NCBI GenBank assembly: GCA_965656185.1
Contig: CBFHJH010000001.1
Coordinates: 496,001-560,000, forward strand
Direction of reading: 5' to 3'
From: Croceimicrobium sp965656185
GTDB lineage: Bacteria; Bacteroidota; Bacteroidia; Flavobacteriales; Schleiferiaceae
DNA length: 64,000 bases
The notes below the pieces were generated by a model, which was not told the DNA's origin, ran no database searches, and was given only the letters and a program-made list of their open reading frames with translations. A program made the translations under genes and the position numbers. Shown here piece by piece: positions 27,887 through 37,229 of the stretch (position 1 is the first letter of the stretch; each line of letters begins with the position of its first letter).

Positions 27887-28471
27887 ATGAAAAGATTAAG
27901 TTATTTTGTTTTAAGCCTCAGCTTGGGCCTGAGTATGGCCTGCCAAAACAATAATCCTGCTTCAGAAGAAAGTGAGGAGATTATTTTAGATGAAAGCATC
28001 GTAGAAGAAGAAATTGAAGCTAAGGCTGATCTCGATGTGGATTCGGTCGTGGCCTTAATCGATGCTCAGCGTGCTAAGTTAGAAGCCATGGAAGGAACAG
28101 GCATGAGCCTAAGCACCGAAGGAATGCGAGCCAAGATTGCGCAAAAATGGTCCAAGATCGATTTTTATACCGACGACAAAGGGGCGGTAGTACGAGTAAA
28201 GACCTATCCCTACCCGGGAATCTCTAAACGCACCGAAGAGTTCTATTACGATGGAGTAAATCTTTTATTAGCAGTAATTGAAGATGATGGTTCTACTCCA
28301 CGCACAGAAGAAGCTGAAGTAGATAAAATGTACTATTTCTACGAGTGGGAGCCCATTAAGGAGGTTCGAAAAAATGGGGAAAGCGAACAAGGGATTAGAG
28401 AAAGTGATGCGGAAGAACTATTGGTGGAAGCCAGAGAGTACTTACGCATTTATACCAACCAGAACTCTTGA
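27887..28471 (+). CDS. Lipoprotein of unknown function
   Basis: A 194-residue lipoprotein: signal MKRLSYFVLSLSLGLSMAC with lipobox LSMAC, then an acidic linker (ASEESEEIILDESIVEEEIE) and a mainly beta C-terminal part (IDFYTDDKGAVVRVKTYPYPG). No family recognised. Followed by a strong terminator. Confidence 0.75.
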   Translation: MKRLSYFVLSLSLGLSMACQNNNPASEESEEIILDESIVEEEIEAKADLDVDSVVALIDAQRAKLEAMEGTGMSLSTEGMRAKIAQKWSKIDFYTDDKGAVVRVKTYPYPGISKRTEEFYYDGVNLLLAVIEDDGSTPRTEEAEVDKMYYFYEWEPIKEVRKNGESEQGIRESDAEELLVEAREYLRIYTNQNS

Positions 28472-28491
28472 TCAGTTCCCGAACTTTTAGC

Positions 28492-28522
28492 AAAGCCCTC
28501 CCCTTCTCGGAGGGCTTTTTTT
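28492..28522 (+). terminator. Rho-independent terminator
   Basis: A perfect 10-bp stem AAAGCCCTCC/GGAGGGCTTT (28492-28501, 28509-28518) with a 7-nt loop and a T run. Confidence 0.88.
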
Positions 28523-28732
28523 ATTAAGAACTGGCAAAGAGGCTCTGCCGAAGGAGCTAAATTTGGCTTTTTAACAATCAAAGTTTCAGTAAAAGGGTGT
28601 GCTAATAAAAATTCTGTTAATCAGCTAATTAACAAGAGTGGTTGATAACCAAAAACCGATGCCCTTCGAGACCCTCGCTAAAATTCCCACCTTTAATTTC
28701 TCAAACGAACCCCTTTCTAAAAAAGAGATATT

Positions 28733-31288
28733 ATGGCGGAAACTCTTAGCCCACAAAAGACGAAAGATCCAGAGGTATACAGTCGTCAAGCAGTTTTAAA
28801 AGCGGCATTAGAATATTTTAAAGGTGACGAATTAGCGGCCACCACCTGGATGAATAAATATGCGGTGAAGGATAATGAAGGGAATTTTCTGGAGCGCACA
28901 CCGGGAGATATGCATCGTCGTATGGCAGCAGAGTTTGCCCGGATCGAAAGAGGCTACCAAGCCGAAGGGGGAGAGCTTTTTGCTGATGCCGTTTCCGAAT
29001 ATGGTCGTCAGCGCAAACCATTAAATGAGGAAAAGATCTTTGAGTTTTTCAAGGATTTCAAATACGTGATTCCCCAAGGATCGGTAATGGCTGCTTTAGG
29101 TCATCCGCACATGATCGCCTCTTTATCTAATTGCGTGGTAATGCCCTCTCCTTTTGACTCTTACGGAGGCATTATGCACACCGACCAACAACTTACTCAA
29201 TTATTTAAGCGACGTTGTGGTGTGGGTATAGACCTCTCTACCCTTCGTCCTTCCGGACAAGAAGTGAATAATGCTGCGGGTACTACTAGTGGTGCGGTTT
29301 CTTTCATGGAGCGTTTTAGCAATACTACCCGCGAGGTAGCCCAAAATGGCAGACGAGGGGCTTTGATGCTTACCATGGACATTGCTCACCCCGACGTGGC
29401 CGACTTTATAACAATTAAACAGGATTTAAATAAAGTAACCGGTGCCAATATCTCGGTACGCCTGAGCGATGAATTCATGAAAGCGGTTGCGGAAGATAGT
29501 GAGTATACCCAGCGTTTTCCGATTGATGCCACGGAACCGGAAATCACTAAAACAGTGCAAGCGCGAGAATTATGGGATACCATAATTTCTTGTGCCCACA
29601 ACACGGCCGAACCAGGTTTGATCTTTTGGGATCGTCAACATTACTATTCTACCTCAAGTGTGTACCCCGGTTATGAAAACCTCAGCACCAATCCTTGCTC
29701 TGAAATAGCGATGCAGGGAGGCGATAGCTGTCGACTTATTGCTTTAAACCTCTACTCCTTCGTTAAGAACCCATTTAGCGCGGAGGCGGAATTCGACTTC
29801 GATAAGTTCTACGAAACCACCTATGAATCACAGCGATTGATGGATGATTTGGTAGATCTGGAATTGGAGCACATCGAGCGAATTTTACAAAAGGTAAAAG
29901 CCGATCCAGAACCGGACTATATCAAAGAAACTGAAATACGCCTTTGGGAGTTGCTGCATGATACCGGCAAAAAAGGTAGACGTACGGGACTTGGCTTTAC
30001 TGCATTGGGCGATGCCTTAGCGGCATTGGGACTTAAAATGGATCAGGAAGACGGCCTCGATATGGTAGATCGCATTATGCGCACCAAACTAGAAGGCGAA
30101 TTTGACTCTTCGATCGATATGAGTATCGAAAGAGGTTCTTTCCATGGTTTTAACCCGGAAATAGAAGCCAAATCGGAATTCGTGCAAATGCTAGCCGGAG
30201 AATTTCCAGAGCTTCATAAGCGAATGATGGACAATGGTCGTCGTAATATCTCGATCAGTACAGTGGCCCCTACCGGAACCTTGAGCATGTTAGCTCAGAC
30301 TACCTCTGGTATAGAACCACCCTTTATGTTGTCTTATAAACGGCGACGCAAATTGAGCAGCAAAGCCGATGAGTCGAAAGTGAGCTTTGTAGACGAATTA
30401 GGCGATGCCTGGGAAGAATTTGATGTATACCACCCCAAGCTAAAAACCTGGATGGAAGTGAGCGGTAAAGAGGCCATCGACGAAAGTCCATATGCCGGTA
30501 TGACCGCAAATGAGATCGATTGGATTCAAAGAGTGCAGCTGCAAGCAATAGTGCAGAAATACACCACCCATAGCATTAGCTCAACCATTAATTTACCTCA
30601 GGACGTAGCCATCGATAAAGTAGGTGATATCTACCTCGAATCTTGGAAACGGGGACTCAAAGGCATTACGGTTTATCGTGATGGCTCACGCAGCGGCGTT
30701 TTAGTTTCTAGCGAACAGAAAGAGAGCAATAATGGTAATGGTCAGGATTTTGAATCACGTCCCGATACCTTAGACGCCCGGGTAATTCGTTTTAAGAACG
30801 AAAGCGAAGATTGGCTGGCCGTAGTGGGTATTCTTAATGATTCGCCTTATGAGATATTTACTGGTATGGCAGAAGACGCCTTCAATCTTCCCGCATACGT
30901 AAGCCGTGGTTGGATCATTCGCCACAAGGATGAGGAAGGAACACGTTATGACTTCCGCTACACCGACGCACAAGGATATCGCGTTACCATTGAGGGCTTA
31001 AGCCGTTCTTTCAATAAAGAGTATTGGAATTATGCCAAATTGATTTCGGGGGTATTACGTCATAAAATGCCCCTTCCCTACGTGGTAGATATGATCTCAA
31101 ACCTAAACTTAGACACCGACTTCATTAACACTTGGACCAATGGCGTGGCTCGCGCTTTAAAAACCTTTATTCCCGATGGAACGGAGGCGGTAGACAAGAA
31201 GTGTCCCGACTGTGGCGATCCCGATGGCCTTATCTATGAAGAAGGCTGCTTGAAATGTACCAGCTGTGGCCACTCCAAATGTGGTTAA
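28733..31288 (+). CDS. nrdJ: Adenosylcobalamin-dependent (class II) ribonucleotide reductase
   Basis: An 851-residue class II reductase making deoxyribonucleotides with adenosylcobalamin as radical source. Visible: SNCVVMPSPFDSYGG, RRCGVGIDLSTLRPSG, the active-site motif NPCSE (Cys near 321), APTGTLSMLAQTTSGIEP, then a TSCPD-like C-terminal domain and a zinc-ribbon tail with CPDCG and CTSCGHSKCG, which likely holds the cysteines that re-reduce the enzyme. The 210 bp upstream show no cobalamin-riboswitch box by eye. Terminator at 31300-31326. No NrdA/NrdB in the window. Confidence 0.95.
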   Translation: MAETLSPQKTKDPEVYSRQAVLKAALEYFKGDELAATTWMNKYAVKDNEGNFLERTPGDMHRRMAAEFARIERGYQAEGGELFADAVSEYGRQRKPLNEEKIFEFFKDFKYVIPQGSVMAALGHPHMIASLSNCVVMPSPFDSYGGIMHTDQQLTQLFKRRCGVGIDLSTLRPSGQEVNNAAGTTSGAVSFMERFSNTTREVAQNGRRGALMLTMDIAHPDVADFITIKQDLNKVTGANISVRLSDEFMKAVAEDSEYTQRFPIDATEPEITKTVQARELWDTIISCAHNTAEPGLIFWDRQHYYSTSSVYPGYENLSTNPCSEIAMQGGDSCRLIALNLYSFVKNPFSAEAEFDFDKFYETTYESQRLMDDLVDLELEHIERILQKVKADPEPDYIKETEIRLWELLHDTGKKGRRTGLGFTALGDALAALGLKMDQEDGLDMVDRIMRTKLEGEFDSSIDMSIERGSFHGFNPEIEAKSEFVQMLAGEFPELHKRMMDNGRRNISISTVAPTGTLSMLAQTTSGIEPPFMLSYKRRRKLSSKADESKVSFVDELGDAWEEFDVYHPKLKTWMEVSGKEAIDESPYAGMTANEIDWIQRVQLQAIVQKYTTHSISSTINLPQDVAIDKVGDIYLESWKRGLKGITVYRDGSRSGVLVSSEQKESNNGNGQDFESRPDTLDARVIRFKNESEDWLAVVGILNDSPYEIFTGMAEDAFNLPAYVSRGWIIRHKDEEGTRYDFRYTDAQGYRVTIEGLSRSFNKEYWNYAKLISGVLRHKMPLPYVVDMISNLNLDTDFINTWTNGVARALKTFIPDGTEAVDKKCPDCGDPDGLIYEEGCLKCTSCGHSKCG

Positions 31289-31299
31289 ATCAAAATCGT

Positions 31300-31326
31300 G
31301 AAAGCCCCGAGAATATTCGGGGCTTC
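31300..31326. terminator. Bidirectional terminator
   Basis: The stem GAAAGCCCCGA pairs with TCGGGGCTTC (arms 31300-31310, 31317-31326) with a 6-nt loop; CTTTT follows on the plus strand. It sits between the reductase stop and the stop of the minus-strand sensor at 31329, so it can serve both. Confidence 0.8.
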
Positions 31327-31328
31327 TT

Positions 31329-34300
31329 TTAGCTTTCTATTTCTCTTAGTTCACCCAAGACCTCTGCCTTCGAAGTCATTTGTACCACCTTTCGCGTAAT
31401 CATATCGAGCTCTTCCGCGTTAAGCTCCAGTCCGTCTAAATAGATCTGTCGCTCTGCATCGGAGAGATCCTCACTTTTCAAAAGGTCCAGAAGCCCCATT
31501 ATTCTGGCAATGGGGCCACGTACATCGTGTGCTTGGGTAAGTGATATCTTACGAAAGATCTCATTTTGACGTCGTAGATTTTCTTTATAGCGCTTTTCTG
31601 CATTTACATTTTGTTTCAAGGCCATGTAACGGATAATCTTTCCGTCATCGTCTTTCATAGGGGTAATCGAAAGGTGTTCCCAATATTCCGATCCAGCTTT
31701 ATTGCGATTTATAAGATCGCCTTCCCAGTACTCACCTGCATTTAAAGTAGACCACATCGATCGGTAGGTTTCGCGAGCGGTTTTACCGGAGCCGAAAATC
31801 TTTGTACTCTTCCCTACTAGCTCTCTGGGTAGGTAACCCGATATTTTTAGATTAGAAGGACTGGCGTATTCGATCATACCATCCAGGTCGGCGATAACCA
31901 CTCCTACCGGACTTTGATGCACCGCGATATTAAAACGCCTCATTTGTTCCTCATACTCCTTTTGCATGCTAATGTCCCGCATCAATCGTAATACCCGATT
32001 ATCGTCAATAGGACTTATAATACTCTCAAACCACTTATCGGCATGACTGCCAAAGCCATGGTACTGAAAACTTCGAATCACTTGCTTATCGAGCACCTCG
32101 GCAATAAGTTTTTTGATCTCCTTCGCATTTTTCGCATTGTCCGAGTCTTCAATATTTTGGCCGATCAGATACTTATAATCTGCCCCTTCAGCATTAAAGC
32201 CTGGCATATATTCCAAGTAATCGCCTGATCGGTTATTGATGAATATCCGATCGGGAATCGATTTCAAGATCGCCTCCATGCGTTGGTTTTGTTCTTTAAG
32301 CTTTTGCTCTTGGGCGTTCCGCTCCGTAATGTCCAAGGCGGAGTAATAAACGTATGGTTCTATTGGATCATTGATAAAAGCCGCGTTTAGAATAACCTCA
32401 ACCGATTTACCGCTGGCAAAGGTGATCCTTACTTGGTCGTTATTTAAGCTTCCTTCTTTCTTAACCCTTGCCCTTAGGGCCAATTGGAGACTTCGGAAAC
32501 TTTTATCGAACAAGGCCTCATCACGCAAACCCAATAGGTTCCTTCCTTTTAAGCCGCTTAGTTCCTCAAACTGCTTATTATAATATAAGATATGACCGTC
32601 TAAATCGGTCATTATAGAGGCGTTTACGGATTGATCTGAAGCTTTCTTAAAGCGCTCTGCCACCCTTTGGGCTCGCTTTACCAAACTGATATCGATAAAG
32701 GTCCAAATAACTTCCTCTACCTCATTATTGGCCCCTTGCACTGCCTTGAATTCGGAAATGCAATGAACCAAACCTCCATCCTCAGCGGGATGTTCCAACT
32801 CACCACTTATGATCTCTACCTCGCGTTCTTGTGAAGCTTTGAACATATTCTGAAAGTCGGATCTTGAATCATGGGCAATACACTCTATCGCCTTTTGTCC
32901 GATAATACCTCCACCATCAGTAAATAACCAACTAAAGTCCTTCTGGAAACGAGCACTGCTATATAATACCCTACCCTTAGGATCTAGTCTAAGAAAATAA
33001 ATATTATCAGACTTTACAATGCTGCTAAACCGGGCATCGGTGCTTTGTAGTTGATCTGTAAAGCTACGGCGCTGCATTTCGGACTCAATAATTTTTGCCA
33101 CCCTTTCTATTAAGTCAAATTCTTCCTTAAGAAAAGATAAACCTCTTTCGAGTGTGACCATGAGGTAAGCGCCTTCCGTCCGCTGACACTGAAGTGCTAC
33201 CTTGAATTTATCACCCGGCTGGGCCAATGCCTTTCCACTGTAAAACCGTTTCTTATCAAATAAGATTTCCACGTAGGTTCTTTCTGGAAATAAAAAACCA
33301 TCGGGTAAGTCTATCACTAGTTCAGACAATACATTAGTGGCACTTTTATCCACTTGAGCGCATTTCTCGAATACCATACCAATACAGGCCAACTCCTTTA
33401 CCCTTTCCCTCAGATTCCAGCTACTGAAGCGCCGCTGGAAAAAGGAACCCAAAATGTCCACATAAAAGTTCAAGGCCTTCTTTTCACCAGGATTGATTTG
33501 CCTCTCATCCTTCAAATTCAAAACCAAGAGACCTTGTAGTTTACCTTGCTCCTTAAAGCCGATAGGAAACACTACGATTTGAGTCATCGATAATGCTCGA
33601 AATAACAAAAGTACTTCGGGAGGTAAAGTAGTATGATCTGCCCTCAATTGTAAATGATCCCTCCTCCTGAACTGGGGTTGCAGCCATTTGATAAGCTCCA
33701 TTAGTTTATCCAAGGCAAGAGTCTCATTAGTTTTTTGCCATTGCCATTGCCATTGCCATAAGCTTCCAAGTAAGGGGTCTGAGCTTTCAAACCACTTAAT
33801 AAAGCCACTACTGGCCCCAATAATCTCAGCTAAATACTCTAATTGCCTCTTTAGAGTTGGCCCAAGTTCAGATAGATTCTTAACCTTCAAATCATGTACC
33901 GCCCCAAGTAAAAAGTTGCTGATCTTCTCGCGAAAATGCAGTTCCTTACGACTGCATACCCTTTCATCTACTACTTGAAAACTGCTAAGGATATAGGCGA
34001 CTTCAGAACTTTCCGAATTAAAGATGGGCTCACTGTTTACCTCTAACCATCGTAGTTCTGCCGGATCTTCGGCCCTGATGCCCACCACCATATCGTGCAC
34101 CGCCTGTTTGCCATATAAGGCTTGATGGTTTGGCCAGTCTTCTTTACATAGTGGCTTACCACTTTCCTGGATCGTGGTGCCAATTACCGCATGAAATTCT
34201 GCCGCAGTGGCTTTAGATCCCTTAATTCCTAGAATTTCCCTTGCCTTTCGATTGGATTTTAGGATTTCCCCATCTCTCCCTTGATAGATCACACCTTGTG

Positions 34301-34346
34301 GTATAGATTCTAACAAATCATCCAGTTTCAATAATTCCTTTTCCAT
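31329..34346 (-). CDS. Multi-PAS/GAF sensor ending in a DHp helix, no kinase domain (paralogue)
   Basis: A 1005-residue cytoplasmic protein with the same order as 9001-12003: PAS, GAF, GAF-like part after RERVKELACIGMVFEK, four PAS domains, then a DHp helix with AHDVRGPIARI (His near 940) and about 65 further residues, no ATPase domain. ATG 34346 is preferred over 34379 because it has GAAGG upstream and aligns with the paralogue's start. A tandem hexamer (33735-33758) encodes a Trp-Gln run inside the first GAF. Unlike its paralogue it has no receiver gene beside it and no GTAC element upstream. Sensor or scaffold role is inferred. Confidence 0.85.
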   Translation of the reverse strand: MEKELLKLDDLLESIPQGVIYQGRDGEILKSNRKAREILGIKGSKATAAEFHAVIGTTIQESGKPLCKEDWPNHQALYGKQAVHDMVVGIRAEDPAELRWLEVNSEPIFNSESSEVAYILSSFQVVDERVCSRKELHFREKISNFLLGAVHDLKVKNLSELGPTLKRQLEYLAEIIGASSGFIKWFESSDPLLGSLWQWQWQWQKTNETLALDKLMELIKWLQPQFRRRDHLQLRADHTTLPPEVLLLFRALSMTQIVVFPIGFKEQGKLQGLLVLNLKDERQINPGEKKALNFYVDILGSFFQRRFSSWNLRERVKELACIGMVFEKCAQVDKSATNVLSELVIDLPDGFLFPERTYVEILFDKKRFYSGKALAQPGDKFKVALQCQRTEGAYLMVTLERGLSFLKEEFDLIERVAKIIESEMQRRSFTDQLQSTDARFSSIVKSDNIYFLRLDPKGRVLYSSARFQKDFSWLFTDGGGIIGQKAIECIAHDSRSDFQNMFKASQEREVEIISGELEHPAEDGGLVHCISEFKAVQGANNEVEEVIWTFIDISLVKRAQRVAERFKKASDQSVNASIMTDLDGHILYYNKQFEELSGLKGRNLLGLRDEALFDKSFRSLQLALRARVKKEGSLNNDQVRITFASGKSVEVILNAAFINDPIEPYVYYSALDITERNAQEQKLKEQNQRMEAILKSIPDRIFINNRSGDYLEYMPGFNAEGADYKYLIGQNIEDSDNAKNAKEIKKLIAEVLDKQVIRSFQYHGFGSHADKWFESIISPIDDNRVLRLMRDISMQKEYEEQMRRFNIAVHQSPVGVVIADLDGMIEYASPSNLKISGYLPRELVGKSTKIFGSGKTARETYRSMWSTLNAGEYWEGDLINRNKAGSEYWEHLSITPMKDDDGKIIRYMALKQNVNAEKRYKENLRRQNEIFRKISLTQAHDVRGPIARIMGLLDLLKSEDLSDAERQIYLDGLELNAEELDMITRKVVQMTSKAEVLGELREIES
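33735..33758. repeat. Hexanucleotide microsatellite TTGCCA x4
   Basis: Four exact copies of TTGCCA inside the sensor gene, giving WQWQWQWQ on the minus strand. The unit is a multiple of three, so copy changes would alter length without frameshift. Confidence 0.9.
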
Positions 34347-34505
34347 AATAAGCCTTCGCTGTTTAAAGGTAATTTTCACTTATGGCTAATAAAATGATAT
34401 TTGTCAGCTGACTATGAGTGATATAGCAATTCAGTTAGCCTAGTTTGAACTTGTACTTTCGCGGGGGAGTGATTAGAGTGGTATCTTCCCTTCAAATTAG
34501 GATCC

Positions 34506-35204
34506 ATGAAGGTATATTTTAGACTCGTTTTACCACTTTTGATCTTAGGCGCTTGCAAACCGAACGCTCATTCGAGCGATCAAAACCTGCCTAATTGGTG
34601 GGGACATTATCAGGGCCTGGAAAAAAGCCCTCAGGCGCAAATCTTTTGGAATCTGGATATAGATTCTTCTGGCCTATATCATTTAGAACGTTCCCAACTG
34701 GACCGTTTAGACGACCTTGAAAAATGGAAGGATAGCATCCGCTTTTCAGCAGAAGGAAGTCAAATACTCTTGGGCAACAATGAAGCCAAATTTGAACTAA
34801 GTGCGGAGGGCCTTAAAAGTAAAGATGGTACGATAACCTTAAGGCGCCGCAATGATTACAGAAGTATTGAAGATCAAAAATGGATCTTGAAAAGCCTAAA
34901 CGATAAAGCCCTCGATTTTGAAGGTAAAGCTCCTTATTTGCTTTTTAATAGCCAGATACGAAAGCTGAGCGCTTATGATGCATGTAATTACATCAATGCC
35001 CCTTATCGAATTAATTATACACAACGTGAGATTTATCTTAGCCCATTAGCTGCTACTCGTCGCTATTGCCCCGATAGTGATAGTTTGGCCCAGCATTTCC
35101 AAAAGTTGCTAGATCGCTTCGATCATTTTGAAATAAAAAATGAGGCATTGGTCCTATTGGATGAAGAGCTTATTCTAGCTGAGTTTAGTAAGGAAAAACC
35201 TTAG
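34506..35204 (+). CDS. META-domain lipoprotein, NlpE-like N terminus
   Basis: A 232-residue lipoprotein (signal MKVYFRLVLPLLILGAC, lipobox LGAC). Residues 30-120 form an NlpE-like small barrel (WWGHYQG..., TLRRRN). Residues 125-230 match the META/HslJ type (WILKSLN...LSAYDACNYINAPYRI, then LAATRRYCPD). Such proteins sit on the outer membrane and are linked to envelope or metal stress. A TACTTTCG box lies about 45 bp upstream. The stop overlaps that of the convergent gene by 4 bp. Confidence 0.82.
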   Translation: MKVYFRLVLPLLILGACKPNAHSSDQNLPNWWGHYQGLEKSPQAQIFWNLDIDSSGLYHLERSQLDRLDDLEKWKDSIRFSAEGSQILLGNNEAKFELSAEGLKSKDGTITLRRRNDYRSIEDQKWILKSLNDKALDFEGKAPYLLFNSQIRKLSAYDACNYINAPYRINYTQREIYLSPLAATRRYCPDSDSLAQHFQKLLDRFDHFEIKNEALVLLDEELILAEFSKEKP

Positions 35205-35662
35205 GCTTCAATCTCTAATTGTCGCCCTTCATCGGCTGCCTTTTTATCCATTTGGCTGCCAAAGCCTATGCCTATGGCCATTCCTATAGGAATGCCCACA
35301 CCGATATAACTCATATTGCCCATACTCGTGCTGATGGCCACCCCTATAGGAATCCCAAAAGCACCCATCCCGACGGCCAACCATGAATTGCGATGGTAAT
35401 ATTTAGGTACCAGTTTTAGCTCTTTCACCAAATGCTGAATAATACTAGTACGACATTTGCGAATTGCCCGACCGATCGCCTTATCGGAGCTGGCGATCTC
35501 ATTTAAAGCCTGCACCTTTTGGTTTATAAACTCACGACTATCCTCTGGGATGTCGCTGCGGCTTTGAATTATTTCGAGTAATTCACCCAAAGACTCATAA
35601 CGCTTGTACTGCAGACGTTTGGAAGCGAGCTCTGGTCTTTCAATCAATGGAATAAGATGCAT
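35201..35662 (-). CDS. Protein with glycine-rich membrane segments, unknown function
   Basis: A 153-residue protein. Residues 1-90 are helical and basic. Two short glycine-rich hydrophobic segments (GMGAFGIPIGVAIS and GVGIPIGMAIGIGFGSQM) suggest a tight membrane hairpin. C-terminal tail charged. No family recognised. Confidence 0.65.
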   Translation of the reverse strand: MHLIPLIERPELASKRLQYKRYESLGELLEIIQSRSDIPEDSREFINQKVQALNEIASSDKAIGRAIRKCRTSIIQHLVKELKLVPKYYHRNSWLAVGMGAFGIPIGVAISTSMGNMSYIGVGIPIGMAIGIGFGSQMDKKAADEGRQLEIEA

Positions 35663-35704
35663 CAGGCTTAGTTTTTATAAAAGTAATAGGAATCCTTAGG
35701 CCCT

Positions 35705-35738
35705 AAAAAAAAAAGCTCTGATCTCCATCAGAGCTTTT
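35705..35738 (-). terminator. Strong rho-independent terminator
   Basis: Perfect 12-bp stem AAAAGCTCTGAT and its complement (35711-35722, 35727-35738) with a 4-nt loop. On the minus strand a run of ten Ts follows. It ends the gene stopping at 35753. Confidence 0.92.
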
Positions 35739-35752
35739 CTAAAATATTCGGA

Positions 35753-36973
35753 CTAGTATTGAAACCTTAAACCAATGTGCAATTGGGCTAGATTGAAGTA
35801 TTCTAGATTCGAATTAGCCGCTTCTAAGTCAATGACATTATCGAGCTCATAGGTCGACCGCAAATAAAACTGCAGATCACCTTGTCTAGGACTACGTCCC
35901 CTGCGCACCATCGAAAAGGCCATTTCAAACATTATCGCTCCGCGACTTGCATTATACTGATCCAATTCATCTAGGTCTATCTTAGTGTCTTCATTAAATG
36001 ATTGATCTTGATCGAAATCGGTCCAGTACACCGTAGACTCCAAAGACTCTTGGTAACGATATCCCAATCGCAAATCCAAACGACGCAAGCGAATCTTAAA
36101 ACCGGCCGTTCCCTGCCATTGCATCAATTCAAACTCCTCAGTAGAGCTGTAATACGAATTATCAAGATCATTGGTGTAATCAATTATGTAAGAAAAGGAA
36201 CTGTAATTGACTCCCCCTTCTACGAAGATCGAAAATGCTCCCCCTAGCTTACGAGCAAAGCCTAAATGGGCCGAATAACCAAAATTAGCTTCACTGTAGC
36301 TGCGGTAATTTTGATCGGGATCATTGTCAAAAACCGAAAGAGTATCAGCGCTAAGCGGTAAATTGTAGTTAATACCTGCGCCCAGCCAAAAATTCCAATT
36401 ATCGGCTCCACGGTGTCCGCGGATTGGCTCCACCATTACCGGTTTGGGTTTTTCTTCTACCACTGGAGGAGCCTCTGGTTCTGGCTCTTGTACAACCACG
36501 GCCTCTTCCTCCTTGGCGATACTCTCACCAGGACGTAAATAAAGCTCGGGGCCCATCGGTTCTAAGCCTTTGAACATGTCTAGGAAATCGGAACGCATGT
36601 CTAAGACCGACAAAGATTTCAAATATTCGAAATAGATCTCATTGGCCTTTTCTTGATCGTCGGCCAAACGTGCCTTTCGGTACATCAAAGCCAGACTGTC
36701 TACCCCATTCACGGCTTTTATCCGTGCATCAATTCGTGCGCGCATAGAATCGGATACTCCCGAAGCAACAAAGCGCTGTAAGCCTTTAGCGCGCATATTG
36801 TAAAGTTCCTCTTCGAAGATCACGAAGCGGCGCAGGCGTTCTTTATTTAAACCGGTTTCCGCATCACGCAAAGTGCGCATTTCCTCGTAGGGAATTCCTA
36901 AAAATTGTTCCTGGGCCGAAAGACTGAAAATGACGCCACCTAAACTGAGCGCCAAAAAGAGAAGTTTTCTCAT
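35753..36973 (-). CDS. Exported protein with C-terminal outer-membrane barrel-like part
   Basis: A 406-residue protein: signal peptide (MRKLLFLALSLGGVIFSLSAQ), a helical region (20-150), an acidic proline-rich linker (QEPEPEAPPVVEEKPKPVMVEP), then from about 195 a series of amphipathic strands (NFWLGAGINYNL, SYSEANFGYSAHLGFARKL, FKIRLRRLDLRLGYRY) ending in LHIGLRFQY, a typical C-terminal aromatic strand. Probably an outer-membrane protein; function unknown. Confidence 0.78.
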   Translation of the reverse strand: MRKLLFLALSLGGVIFSLSAQEQFLGIPYEEMRTLRDAETGLNKERLRRFVIFEEELYNMRAKGLQRFVASGVSDSMRARIDARIKAVNGVDSLALMYRKARLADDQEKANEIYFEYLKSLSVLDMRSDFLDMFKGLEPMGPELYLRPGESIAKEEEAVVVQEPEPEAPPVVEEKPKPVMVEPIRGHRGADNWNFWLGAGINYNLPLSADTLSVFDNDPDQNYRSYSEANFGYSAHLGFARKLGGAFSIFVEGGVNYSSFSYIIDYTNDLDNSYYSSTEEFELMQWQGTAGFKIRLRRLDLRLGYRYQESLESTVYWTDFDQDQSFNEDTKIDLDELDQYNASRGAIMFEMAFSMVRRGRSPRQGDLQFYLRSTYELDNVIDLEAANSNLEYFNLAQLHIGLRFQY

Positions 36974-37229
36974 TCTGTTGGTTGCTTGTTCAATAGAAGG
37001 GGCAAAATAGGAATTTTTGAAAAAAGCTATGAAAGAGAAGAGAGATTCAGACCTTGAAATTCAACTTAAATTGAAAAGGTCGAAGGACTAGTCATGGAGA
37101 TCGTCAAAACACTTGAGACTTTGGGATAAGCTATGTTCCATACCCATCTGGTGTGATTCTATTTTTTTAGTCAACAGCACAGGTAATTTTTGGCACGTGC
37201 TTTGCGTTTATTCTTATAAAACACAAAAC

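Noticed and set aside
28523..28732. Cobalamin riboswitch above the B12-dependent reductase
   Set aside because: No B12-box-like sequence or matching stem order could be seen in the leader.
34450..34470. Single GTAC near the paralogue sensor 31329-34346
   Set aside because: No second half-site 10 bp away and no box at 33 bp; it fits better as part of a TACTTTCG promoter for the plus-strand lipoprotein.
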